Source: Novosphingobium sp.
Lineage (GTDB): Bacteria > Pseudomonadota > Alphaproteobacteria > Sphingomonadales > Sphingomonadaceae
DNA length: 39,861 nt
Direction: 5' to 3'
NCBI RefSeq assembly: GCF_020852455.1
Contig: NZ_JADZAT010000004.1
Coordinates: 1-39,861, forward strand
Shown here one piece after another: positions 7,447 through 15,669 of this stretch. The notes under the pieces were generated by a model. It was not told the origin of the DNA. It ran no database searches and saw nothing but the letters and a program-made list of their open reading frames with translations. The position numbers and the translations under genes are program-made. Every line of letters starts with the position of its first letter. The stretch's first letter is position 1.

Positions 7447-8498
7447 CCAGCCCGGCCCGGCGCGTTGCCCTGGCGATTGATGCCTTGCGCCACGGCTGGC
7501 CGATCCGGGTCGACGATTCGCTGACTCTGCTGCCGGCCGAAACCGGCCTTGGTGACGGGGTTTCATCAACCCGCATGCTGATCTCGGCGGCGCGTGCGGT
7601 CACGCTCAAGCTGGCCAACCAGCGCGACGCCGCAGTGCCCGAAGCCCCCGTGCTGATCCGCGGGGCCGATCCGTTCGATCTGGCTGCCGCGCGTGCGCTG
7701 GCCGATCCGGCGCTCGATCTGGCCGTGCCGCTCAAGGGACCGTTCCTGGCCGAAGCGATAGCCAATCCCGCCGCCGCCGAAGCCGCAATGGCGCTGGCGC
7801 GGCTGGCGGGGATCCTGCCGGCCTTCCTGGTCGATCCGGCCCCGGCGGGTGAGGTGCAGGCCGTGCAGGTGGCGGACCTTGCCGACTGGGCCGATACCGC
7901 GCGGCTGGGCGTGGCGAGCCGGGCGCGGCTGCCGGTGGCTGCTGCCGAGGACGCCGAAATCGTCGCCTTCCGCGCGCTCGATGACCTGCGCGAACATGTC
8001 GCGTTGGTGATCGGCCAGCAGCGCTCGGATCGCGCGCCGCTGGTCCGGCTTCATTCCGAATGTCTGACTGGCGATATCCTGGGCAGTCTCAAGTGCGATT
8101 GCGGGCCGCAGCTTGATGCCGCGCTCAGGGCGATGGCCGATGAGGCGGCGCAGGGCGGCTGGGGCGTGCTGCTCTATCTGCGTCAGGAAGGGCGCGGGAT
8201 CGGCCTGATCAACAAGCTGCGCGCCTATCAGCTGCAGGACCAGGGTTTCGATACGGTCGATGCCAACAACCGGCTGGGCTTGCCGACCGAGGCGCGCGAC
8301 TTCCCGGTCGCGGCGCGGATGCTGGACCTGCTGGGCGTCGGGCCGATCCGGCTGATGACCAACAACCCGGCCAAGGTTGCCGCGCTCACAGCGGCAGGCG
8401 TCCGGGTGGCTGAGCGGGTTCCGCACCAGTTGCCGCCCAACCCGCACAACGCGCGCTACCTCGATACCAAGCGCGATCGTACCGGGCACCTGCTGTGA
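7443..8498 (+). CDS. ribA: GTP cyclohydrolase II with degenerate N-terminal domain
   Basis: A 351-residue protein. The C-terminal ~200 residues are a complete GTP cyclohydrolase II, which opens GTP to start riboflavin synthesis. Zinc cysteines are in ECLTGDILGSLKCDCG (Cys207, Cys218, Cys220), followed by LYLRQEGRGIGL and the VDANNRLGLP block. The N-terminal ~150 residues (AIDALRHGWPIRV... LTLLPAE...) faintly recall 3,4-dihydroxy-2-butanone-4-phosphate synthase (RibB). They lack its acidic DDEDRENEGD-type active-site motif, so they are unlikely to be catalytic. The GTG start at 7443 overlaps the xth stop, and the TGA overlaps the GTG of the next gene. Confidence 0.93.
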   Translation: MTSPARRVALAIDALRHGWPIRVDDSLTLLPAETGLGDGVSSTRMLISAARAVTLKLANQRDAAVPEAPVLIRGADPFDLAAARALADPALDLAVPLKGPFLAEAIANPAAAEAAMALARLAGILPAFLVDPAPAGEVQAVQVADLADWADTARLGVASRARLPVAAAEDAEIVAFRALDDLREHVALVIGQQRSDRAPLVRLHSECLTGDILGSLKCDCGPQLDAALRAMADEAAQGGWGVLLYLRQEGRGIGLINKLRAYQLQDQGFDTVDANNRLGLPTEARDFPVAARMLDLLGVGPIRLMTNNPAKVAALTAAGVRVAERVPHQLPPNPHNARYLDTKRDRTGHLL

Positions 8499-9016
8499 TA
8501 CCGGCCTTTGCGATCCGCGCCGAGCGACCGGATGATCCGCCAGCGATCCATGATCTTGTCGCGCGGGCCTTTGCGCCGATGCCCTTTTCCGATGGCGACG
8601 AGCAGGACCTGGTCGATGCCTTGCGCGCGGCTGGAGACCTGGCGTTGTCGCTGGTGGCCGTTGATGCACAGGGCAAGGTGATTGGCCATGTGGGCTTCAG
8701 CCCGGTGACGATAGCCGGGCAGGATCACGGCTGGTTCCAGATGGCGCCGGTTTCAGTCACGCCTGAACTGCAGCACCGCGGGATCGGCAGCGCGCTGATC
8801 CGCGCCGGGGTGGATCAACTGCGCGAGCGCGGCGCGCAGGGCGTGGCGGTGGTCGGCAACCCGGTTTACTACGAACGCTTTGGCTTTGCCGTTCATCCCG
8901 GGCTAGCTCCTGAATCCGCGCATGACGCCCAGTATTTCCGGGCCATGCCGCTGACGGGGGCAGTCCCGCAGGGCATTTTGCGCTACGCCCGCGCCTTCTA
9001 CGGAGACCCGCAATGA
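8495..9016 (+). CDS. GNAT-family N-acetyltransferase
   Basis: A 173-residue single-domain GNAT protein. The acetyl-CoA-binding motif A is visible as VTPELQHRGIGSALIRAG, preceded by the strand GHVGFSPVTI and followed by VVGNPVYYERFGF, a pattern typical of the YhbS-like group. Substrates of this group are mostly unknown, so none is given here. The GTG start at 8495 overlaps the ribA stop by four bases, and its own stop overlaps the next ATG, so it is translated as part of the xth-ribA operon. A link to riboflavin metabolism cannot be inferred. Confidence 0.88.
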   Translation: MIPAFAIRAERPDDPPAIHDLVARAFAPMPFSDGDEQDLVDALRAAGDLALSLVAVDAQGKVIGHVGFSPVTIAGQDHGWFQMAPVSVTPELQHRGIGSALIRAGVDQLRERGAQGVAVVGNPVYYERFGFAVHPGLAPESAHDAQYFRAMPLTGAVPQGILRYARAFYGDPQ

Positions 9017-9864
9017 ACGCGCTCGATGCCTGGCTGGGTCGCAGCGAAAGCCGGCAGGACCGGATCGATTCCGGCCATGCCCGGCACTGGCTGGCAACGC
9101 TCGATCGCGCGGCGCCCGGCGATGGCACCCTGCCGCAGGGCTTTCACTGGTGCCTGGGCCTGCCCGATGCGCCTACGGCCATCCTCGGCGCGGACGGGCA
9201 TCCGCTGCGCGATGATGGCCCTGACAGCTTCCTGCCGCCCTTGTCCCACCTGCCGCGGCGGATGTGGGCATCGAGCAAGGTTGAATTTGTCGCCCCGCTG
9301 CGGCTGGGCCAGACAATCGAACGCCGATCGAGCGTTGCGAAGATCGAGGCCAAGAGCGGCGGCTCGGGCGAACTGGTTTTCGTGACGGTCGAACACCAGA
9401 CCCTGGCCGATGGCACGCTGGCCGTGCGCGAGGAACAATCGCTGGTCTATCGCGCGGCGGCTGCCGGCGATGCACCGCTTGCGCCGCCAGCGCCGGGCGC
9501 GGGCCGCTTCGAACCTGCCGACTGGCACGCGCACCGCACGATCTGCCCGTCGGAAGCGCTGCTGTTCCGCTTTTCGGCGCTGACCTTCAATTCGCACCGG
9601 ATCCACTACGATCTGCGCTATGCCCGCGATGTCGAACGCTATCGCGGCCTGGTGGTCCACGGGCCGCTGACCGCGACGCTGCTGCTCGATCTGGCCCGGC
9701 GCGAACTGGGCGACAATGTGCTGGCCCGCTTTGCCTTTCGCGGGCTCTCTCCGGCGATTTGCGGCGAAGAGCTCAATCTTGCACTGCGAAAGGTGGAGGG
9801 CGGCTATGAGCTGGGCGCCTTTGCCAGCGACGGGCGCCAGGTCGCCAGCGCCTCGGCAGCCTAG
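9013..9864 (+). CDS. Double-hotdog FAS1-like / HTD2-like dehydratase
   Basis: A 283-residue double-hotdog protein of the group called HTD2-like or mesaconyl-C4-CoA hydratase-like. The N-terminal hotdog (about 20-150) contains PPLSHLPRRMWASSKVEF, and the C-terminal MaoC-like hotdog (about 165-283) contains RFSALTFNSHRIHYD and VVHGPLTATLL, the hydratase region with the Asn/His residues. Family members hydrate or dehydrate acyl-CoA or acyl-ACP thioesters. The true substrate cannot be told from sequence, and no acyl-CoA lyase or ligase neighbours help. It is the last gene of the four-gene forward operon and meets arfB tail to tail, the two stop codons sharing bases. Confidence 0.85.
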   Translation: MNALDAWLGRSESRQDRIDSGHARHWLATLDRAAPGDGTLPQGFHWCLGLPDAPTAILGADGHPLRDDGPDSFLPPLSHLPRRMWASSKVEFVAPLRLGQTIERRSSVAKIEAKSGGSGELVFVTVEHQTLADGTLAVREEQSLVYRAAAAGDAPLAPPAPGAGRFEPADWHAHRTICPSEALLFRFSALTFNSHRIHYDLRYARDVERYRGLVVHGPLTATLLLDLARRELGDNVLARFAFRGLSPAICGEELNLALRKVEGGYELGAFASDGRQVASASAA

Positions 9865-10280
9865 TCGAATTTCACTCTGCCGCGCCCGGCCTTGACCGCG
9901 CCGCGCTTTTTCTTGCCTTCCAGACGCTCGGTCTTGTTGATCCGGTTGAGCCGGCTCTTGGCGCGTTTTTCGGGCAGCTTGAACGCTTCGTCGATCAGTT
10001 CGGCCAGGCGCTGGCGGGCGTCTTCACGGTTGGCCTCCTGGGTGCGGAAACGCTGGGCGATCAGCAGCAGCTCGCCTTTCGAAGTGATCCGGCTGCCCGC
10101 CAGCTGCCGGAAGCGCTGGTACACGTCCTCCGGCAGGCGCAGCGCATAGACGTCGATGCGCAACCGCACTGCGGTTGCCACCTTGTTGACGTTCTGCCCG
10201 CCCGGACCTGATGCGGTAACGAATGCCTCGCTCGCCAGGCTCAGCGCCCGGGCAATCGTGTCATGCGCCGAGATCGACAT
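9861..10280 (-). CDS. arfB: Alternative ribosome-rescue factor B (peptidyl-tRNA hydrolase)
   Basis: A 139-residue ArfB/YaeJ protein. It carries the catalytic GGQ motif in SGPGGQNVNKVAT and the long basic C-terminal tail (KSRLNRINKTERLEGKKKRG) that enters the empty mRNA channel of stalled ribosomes. ArfB hydrolyses peptidyl-tRNA on non-stop complexes. The start at 10280 (MSISAHDTIARAL) gives normal family length; the frame is open upstream but inside the pseudouridine synthase gene. It overlaps that gene by 20 bases, implying translational coupling, and is the last gene of the pabBC operon. Confidence 0.94.
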   Translation of the reverse strand: MSISAHDTIARALSLASEAFVTASGPGGQNVNKVATAVRLRIDVYALRLPEDVYQRFRQLAGSRITSKGELLLIAQRFRTQEANREDARQRLAELIDEAFKLPEKRAKSRLNRINKTERLEGKKKRGAVKAGRGRVKFD

Positions 10281-10929
10281 CGTCAAATCCCAGCGCGCGG
10301 AAGTCGTCGGGCAGCGGTGCCACGGCACTGATTGGCGCCTTGCCCTCGCGCGGCACCACCAAAGCGCGGGCGTGGAGCATGGTGCGCGGGGCGCCCCGGC
10401 CGTCGCCGTAAACCGGATCGCCCAGCAGCGCATGACCAAGCCCGACCAGCGCATGCACGCGGATCTGGTGGGTGCGGCCGGTTTCGGGCCGGAACTCGAC
10501 CAGAGTCAGCTCGCCGCGCTGCGCCAGCTTGCGCCAGTGCGTTACTGCCGGCTTGCCCTTTTTCGCAGCGATCATCCGCCAGCCCTTTTCGGCGCTGCTG
10601 ACCTTGCTGACTGACAGGGCGATCGTGCCTTCTTCATCGGCCAGTTCGCCCGCGACCACGCCAAGGTAAACCTTCTCGACCTGGCGTGCCTCGAACGCGG
10701 CGTTGAACCGCTTCAGCGCCTTGGGATTGCGCGCCAGCAGCAGGCAGCCCGAGGTATCGGTATCGATCCGGTGGACCGGAACCGGCTCGCGCTGGAAGCC
10801 CAGCTTGAGTTCCTCAAGGTGAATTTCAAGGCTGCGGCCCCCGGCGCGCGGGCGTTCGATCGGCAGGCCGGCGGGCTTGTCGATTACCAGCGCTTCGCCG
10901 TCTTCGAACAGGATCGGGATCGCGTTCAT
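10261..10929 (-). CDS. RluA-family RNA pseudouridine synthase
   Basis: A 222-residue RluA-type pseudouridine synthase consisting of the catalytic domain only, without an N-terminal S4 domain. The catalytic aspartate lies in HRIDTDTSGCLL; other family blocks are DKPAGLP, EKVYLGVVAGE, ETGRTHQIRVH and LGDPVYGD. The target may be a tRNA or rRNA uridine and cannot be assigned. The start at 10929 (MNAIPILFEDGEALVIDKPAG) overlaps the stop of the aminotransferase by four bases; the 3' end overlaps arfB by 20 bases. The pairing of an rRNA/tRNA modification enzyme with a ribosome rescue factor is suggestive but not evidence of shared function. Confidence 0.92.
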   Translation of the reverse strand: MNAIPILFEDGEALVIDKPAGLPIERPRAGGRSLEIHLEELKLGFQREPVPVHRIDTDTSGCLLLARNPKALKRFNAAFEARQVEKVYLGVVAGELADEEGTIALSVSKVSSAEKGWRMIAAKKGKPAVTHWRKLAQRGELTLVEFRPETGRTHQIRVHALVGLGHALLGDPVYGDGRGAPRTMLHARALVVPREGKAPISAVAPLPDDFRALGFDDVDLGA

Positions 10930-12092
10930 GCCAGTGCCCCGGCAATCCGCCGCACGGCTTCTTCCAGTACTGCATCGGCGGCGGCAAAGCTGATCCGGAA
11001 CCCGTCGCGCCCGCCAAAGGCAGAGGCTGGGACCAGCGCCACCCCATGATCGAGCAGGTGCAGGCACAGCGCCTGGTCATCGCCGAAGCGCGGCATGTGC
11101 GCGCTGGCATCGACCATGATGTAGAAGGCGCCGTCGGGCACCGGGGCCGACAGGCCCGGAATGGCGTTGACCGCGGCCACCACCATGTCGCGCCGGCGGC
11201 GCATGATTGCGCACCAGTCGGCCAGGAAGTCTTGTGGTCCTTCCAGCGCGGCCACCGCCGCCGCCTGGCTGATCGAGCACGGATTGCCCGAGCTGTGCGA
11301 TTGCAGTTTGCCCATTGCCTTTACCAGCCATTCGGGCCCGGCGGCGAGGCCGATCCGGAACCCGGTCATCGCGTGACTTTTGGACAGGCCCGACACGGTC
11401 AGCACCCGCTGGGCCAGGTCCGGGCACTCGGCGGCGATCGTGGCATGGCGGCCAGGCTGGTAGCGCAGCGGCGCATAGATATCGTCCGACATCACCATGA
11501 TCTGCGGATGGCGGGCCAGCACCGCGCCCAGTGCGCGCAGTTCCGCGGCCGAATAGACCGCGCCGGTCGGGTTGCCCGGACTGTTGAGCAGCAGCCAGCG
11601 GGTGCTGGGCGTGATCGCTGCCTCCAGCTGCGCGGCGCTGATCCGGTAGCCGCTGGTCGGGGTGGTCTCGAGCGGCACCACCGCCGCGCCGGTAAACCGG
11701 ACGATTTCAGGATAGCTCACCCACCAAGGCGCGGGGATCAGCACTTCGTCACCCGGATCGAGCGTCGCCACCAGCGCGTGGAAGATCGCCTGCTTGCCCC
11801 CGGCGCTGACGATCACCTGACCGGGCGGAACCTCGATCCCCAGGTCGCGGCGGAAATGCAGCGCCGCCGCTTCGCGCAGCCGCTGGGTGCCGGAAACGGC
11901 GGTGTACTTGGTCTCCCCGGCATCGAGCGCGGCCTTGGTGGCGGTGATCACGTGATCGGGGGTGGCGAAGTCGGGCTCGCCGACCGACAGCGAAATGATG
12001 TCCTTCCCGGCGGCGCGCAGTTCGAAGGCGCGATCGGTCATCGCGGTGGTGCTTGAGGGGGCGATCCGGGTGAGGGTCTGGGAGAGTTTCAT
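10926..12092 (-). CDS. PLP-dependent class I aminotransferase (aspartate aminotransferase-like)
   Basis: A 388-residue fold-type I aminotransferase, subgroup I-gamma. Features: SVGEPDFATPDHV near the N terminus, YTAVSGTQRLREA, the substrate/PLP block LLNSPGNPTGAVY, the aspartate in MSDDIY, the PLP lysine in SGLSKSHAMTGFRIG, and the C-terminal arginine in FRISFA. Aspartate:2-oxoglutarate transamination is the most likely activity; prephenate or aromatic amino acid activity is known in the same subgroup. The ATG at 12092 overlaps the stop of the PabB-PabC fusion (ATGA), so it is the second gene of that reverse operon. Confidence 0.9.
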   Translation of the reverse strand: MKLSQTLTRIAPSSTTAMTDRAFELRAAGKDIISLSVGEPDFATPDHVITATKAALDAGETKYTAVSGTQRLREAAALHFRRDLGIEVPPGQVIVSAGGKQAIFHALVATLDPGDEVLIPAPWWVSYPEIVRFTGAAVVPLETTPTSGYRISAAQLEAAITPSTRWLLLNSPGNPTGAVYSAAELRALGAVLARHPQIMVMSDDIYAPLRYQPGRHATIAAECPDLAQRVLTVSGLSKSHAMTGFRIGLAAGPEWLVKAMGKLQSHSSGNPCSISQAAAVAALEGPQDFLADWCAIMRRRRDMVVAAVNAIPGLSAPVPDGAFYIMVDASAHMPRFGDDQALCLHLLDHGVALVPASAFGGRDGFRISFAAADAVLEEAVRRIAGALA

Positions 12093-13876
12093 GCCAGCCG
12101 TGCCTCCATCAGCCCGCGCAGGGCGTTGCCCAGCAGAAATCCGCCAGAAAGGTCAGCGAGCGTCAGCTCGGCCTCAACTGCGCGGCCCTGCTCGATCAGC
12201 GAGCGGCGCAGCACGCCCGGCAGCAGCCCCAGCCGCGCTGGCGGGGTCAAAAACTTGCCATCGCGCTCGACGAACAGATTGGTGAAGCAGCCTTCGGTCA
12301 GCAGACCGTCATCGCGGATGAACAGCGCTTCACCCGCACCGGCAGACTGCGCGGCGGCCAGGCCAGCCTCGTAGAAATGCCGGTCGCTGCTCTTGTGGCG
12401 CAGGCGCCAGTCGCCCGGATCGACCGGCAGCGGCAGCACCATGCAGTCCAGCGGTTGTTCGGCCGGGGCTGGCAGTGCGCCCAGTTCAAGGCTGTAGGCT
12501 CCGCCGCGCGAAGCCAGCAGTCGCAGCCGCGCCGGGGCATCGGCTTCAAAGCACAGCGCCTGGATCGCATTGCGCACCGCGTGGCGATCGAAGGCAAAGC
12601 CCAGTTCGGCGGCGCTGGCCTTGACCCGTTCAAGGTGCAGTTCAAGCAGCGGCACGCCTTCTTCGGGGGTAAAGCGCATGGTTTCGATCAGGTCGGCCCC
12701 GCCGGCGCTCATCCGCACAAAGCCGCCCTTGACCAGGCATTCGCGCCATTCGGTCATCACTTCGCTGTCGGCAACGATCGCCGATCCGACCCCCAGTACC
12801 GCCTGTCCGCGCTGGTTTTCGCCCGGGGTCAGTCGCAGCGTGCGGATCGCGACGTTGAAGGCCGCCTCGCCGCCGGTATCGATCCGCCCGATCGCCCCGC
12901 AATAGGGCCCGCGCGCATCGCGCTCGACCGCGTCGATCAGCTCCATCGCCCTGATCTTGGGGGCGCCGGTGATCGACCCGCAGGGGAATAGCGCCCGCAG
13001 CATATCGACCGCACCCTTGCCCGGCTGGAGCTGTGCGCGCACCGTGGTGACCATCTGGTGCACCGTCGGATAACTCTCGACAGCGAAGGGACGTTCAACC
13101 TTGACGCTGCCCGCCTCTGCCACGCGCGACAGGTCGTTGCGCAGCAGATCGACGATCATCAGGTTTTCGGCCCGATCCTTGACTGATGCTTCCAGTTCGG
13201 CGCGCAGGGCTTCGTCTTCATTCGGGCTCAGGCCGCGTGGGCGGGTGCCCTTCATCGGCTTGACCATCGCTGCCCCGTCACGTTCGGCAAAGAACAGTTC
13301 GGGCGAAAAGCTCAGCAGCCAGTGCGTGCCGTCGAACAGCACCCCGCCATAGCCGGCCCCGGCGGCCGGCCGGGCTGCGGCATAGAGCGCCAGCGGATTG
13401 CCGCGCCACGATCCGGCCAGCGGGAAGGTAAGGTTCGCCTGATAGATTTCGCCCGCCGCGATCCGTTCCTGCATTTCGGCAAAGGCCCGGCCATAGCCGC
13501 CAGGTGAAAGCTGCGGATCGAGCGGGCCAAGCTGGGCCAGGCCGGGCCCGCCGCGGCTGGCCAACCAGGCCGGTACCTCTTCCGCCGCGATTTCGGTGAA
13601 AGTGTCGAAGGCCCCGAACCAGACCAGCGGCCCCGCAGCACCAGTGCGCGCGGCAGCCAGCGGGGCCAGGCGATCTTCCAGCGCCAGCCCGGCTTCGTAG
13701 GCGAAATAGCCGGCCAGCAAGGCCCCGCCGGCCTGCAGTTCGCCGATCCGTGCTAGGGCGGGCAGCACGTCGTCTACCCGCCGGGCGACCACCACTTCAC
13801 GGGGGTTCTCATAGAGGCGGGCAGGGCTGGCCCCTTCGGGGCGCGCATCGTCAAGCAGGATGAAAGGCTGGGACAT
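12089..13876 (-). CDS. pabB: Aminodeoxychorismate synthase I fused to aminodeoxychorismate lyase (PabB-PabC)
   Basis: A 595-residue fusion for p-aminobenzoate synthesis. Residues ~1-370 are the chorismate-binding PabB part, with the motifs [24 protein letters not shown] and [17 protein letters not shown]. Residues ~375-595 are a fold-type IV PLP enzyme like PabC, with the [22 protein letters not shown] and [15 protein letters not shown] blocks. Together they turn chorismate and amidated nitrogen into p-aminobenzoate and pyruvate; the glutamine amidotransferase partner PabA is not in this window. The start at 13876 ([10 protein letters not shown]) is the family N terminus; another ATG 33 bases upstream is less likely. 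It heads a four-gene reverse operon and is divergent from the DUF853 gene. Confidence 0.93.
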   Translation of the reverse strand: MSQPFILLDDARPEGASPARLYENPREVVVARRVDDVLPALARIGELQAGGALLAGYFAYEAGLALEDRLAPLAAARTGAAGPLVWFGAFDTFTEIAAEEVPAWLASRGGPGLAQLGPLDPQLSPGGYGRAFAEMQERIAAGEIYQANLTFPLAGSWRGNPLALYAAARPAAGAGYGGVLFDGTHWLLSFSPELFFAERDGAAMVKPMKGTRPRGLSPNEDEALRAELEASVKDRAENLMIVDLLRNDLSRVAEAGSVKVERPFAVESYPTVHQMVTTVRAQLQPGKGAVDMLRALFPCGSITGAPKIRAMELIDAVERDARGPYCGAIGRIDTGGEAAFNVAIRTLRLTPGENQRGQAVLGVGSAIVADSEVMTEWRECLVKGGFVRMSAGGADLIETMRFTPEEGVPLLELHLERVKASAAELGFAFDRHAVRNAIQALCFEADAPARLRLLASRGGAYSLELGALPAPAEQPLDCMVLPLPVDPGDWRLRHKSSDRHFYEAGLAAAQSAGAGEALFIRDDGLLTEGCFTNLFVERDGKFLTPPARLGLLPGVLRRSLIEQGRAVEAELTLADLSGGFLLGNALRGLMEARLA

Positions 13877-13989
13877 TTGCCGCGCTTCTAGCCGCGCTTG
13901 GCGCGACATGCAAAATGCCTCTCGCGCAAGCGCCTGGGGCTGTCTATCTCTGCCTCGGTGGCCGGCGGACCGGCAGGAGCAAGGCATTC

Positions 13990-15564
13990 ATGGACAACAT
14001 CTTTCTGGGTCTGGCGGCTGACGGCACACGGCAAGAGCTGCGGCTCGACATGGCCAACCGCCATGGGCTGGTCGCGGGGGCGACCGGCACCGGCAAGACC
14101 GTCACCCTGCAGACCATGGCCGAACAGTTCAGCGCGGCCGGGGTGCCGGTGTTCCTGGCCGATGTGAAAGGCGATCTGTCAGGCATCTGTCTGGCCGGTT
14201 CGAGCCAGTTCCAGCATGCCGACAAGATCGAGGGGCGGGCCCGTGAACTGAGGATCGATCCGTTCGCATATCATGACAACCCGGCAGTGTTCTGGGACCT
14301 CTACGGCGAACAGGGCCACCCGATCCGCACCACGATTTCGGAAATGGGCCCGCTGCTGCTGAGCCGCCTGATGGGCCTTAACGAGACCCAGGAAGGCGTG
14401 CTGGCGATCGCGTTCAAGTGGGCTGACGACAACGGCCTGCTGCTGCTCGACATGGACGACCTGCAGAAGGTGCTGATCGCCTGCGCGCAGAACGCGGCGG
14501 ACCTGGCCATGACCTATGGCAATATCTCGCGCGCCTCGGTCGGCACGATCCAGCGCCAGTTGCTGGCCTTCGAAAGCCAGGGCGCCGACCGCTTCTTTGG
14601 CGAACCGGCCTTCGAGGTGCACGATTTCCTGCGCAGCGACGAAAACGGCAAAGGCATGATCAATGTGCTCGCCGCCGACCGGCTGATGCAGAGCCCCAAG
14701 CTCTACGCCACCTTCCTGCTGTGGCTGCTGTCCGAACTGTTCGAGGCGCTGCCCGAAGTGGGCGATCCCGAAAAACCGCGACTGGTGTTCTTTTTTGACG
14801 AAGCTCATCTGCTGTTCGACGATGCCCCGCCGGCGCTGCTCGACAAGATTGAGCAGGTGGTGCGGCTGATCCGCTCGAAAGGAGTGGGGGTCTATTTCGT
14901 CACCCAGAACCCGATCGACATTCCCGAACGGATCGCCGGGCAGCTGGGCAACCGGGTCCAGCACGCGCTGCGCGCCTTCACTGCGCGCGACCAGAAGGCG
15001 ATCCGGGCTGCAGCGGAAACTTTCCGGATCAATCCGGCACTCGATGTCGAAACCGCGATAACCGAGCTGAAAGTGGGTGAGGCGCTGGTTTCTACGCTTG
15101 ATGAGGATGGCGCGCCGGGCGAGGTCCAGCGCACGCTGATCGTTCCGCCGCGCTCGCGGCTGGGGCCGATCACGACCGATGAACGCGCGATTGTCCAGTC
15201 GATCAGTCCGTTCGCGGGCAAGTACGATACCCCGGTCGATCGCCAGAGCGCCGAGGAAGTACTGGCGCAGAAGGCCCATGATGCGGCCCAGGCCGCGCAG
15301 GTGATCGAGGAGCGTGGGGCCGAGGTGCAGCGCGCCCAGCCGCGTGCCACGCCATCGCTGTGGGAACGGGCCGGCAAGGCGGCGTTTGGGGCAGCGGCGG
15401 CATCGGCCGGGGCGATGGTGGCGCGCAAGATCACCGGGCGCCGCTCGAGCGCCTCGCCCGCCGCATCGGCTGCCGCCGCGGCCGCAGGTACGCTGGCGAC
15501 GGCACTGGGCGGCTCGGTGTTTGGCCGCTTTGCACGCGGGGTGGTGGGCAACCTGCTGCGCTGA
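13990..15564 (+). CDS. DUF853 / HerA-like C-terminal ATPase
   Basis: A 524-residue ATPase of the DUF853 (YjgR) family, related to the HerA/FtsK motor superfamily. Walker A is GATGTGKT (30-37), ADVKGDLSG follows in the next strand, and Walker B is [12 protein letters not shown] near the middle. The C-terminal part has an Ala-rich hydrophobic tail (about 475-524), usual in this family. The cellular role is unknown in general; DNA translocation or membrane association has been suggested from sequence only. AGGAG lies 10-14 bases upstream of the ATG at 13990. It is divergent from the pabBC operon with 113 bases between starts. Confidence 0.88.
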   Translation: MDNIFLGLAADGTRQELRLDMANRHGLVAGATGTGKTVTLQTMAEQFSAAGVPVFLADVKGDLSGICLAGSSQFQHADKIEGRARELRIDPFAYHDNPAVFWDLYGEQGHPIRTTISEMGPLLLSRLMGLNETQEGVLAIAFKWADDNGLLLLDMDDLQKVLIACAQNAADLAMTYGNISRASVGTIQRQLLAFESQGADRFFGEPAFEVHDFLRSDENGKGMINVLAADRLMQSPKLYATFLLWLLSELFEALPEVGDPEKPRLVFFFDEAHLLFDDAPPALLDKIEQVVRLIRSKGVGVYFVTQNPIDIPERIAGQLGNRVQHALRAFTARDQKAIRAAAETFRINPALDVETAITELKVGEALVSTLDEDGAPGEVQRTLIVPPRSRLGPITTDERAIVQSISPFAGKYDTPVDRQSAEEVLAQKAHDAAQAAQVIEERGAEVQRAQPRATPSLWERAGKAAFGAAAASAGAMVARKITGRRSSASPAASAAAAAAGTLATALGGSVFGRFARGVVGNLLR

Positions 15565-15669
15565 CGCTGGTCGGCGGCAAACGGCGTTTCGTCGAAGCGG
15601 ACGGTTGCATTTGCGCGCGCGCTGGGGTCTGAGGCTGGCAACTCGCCTATTGGTCGCCAGGGGAATTCC

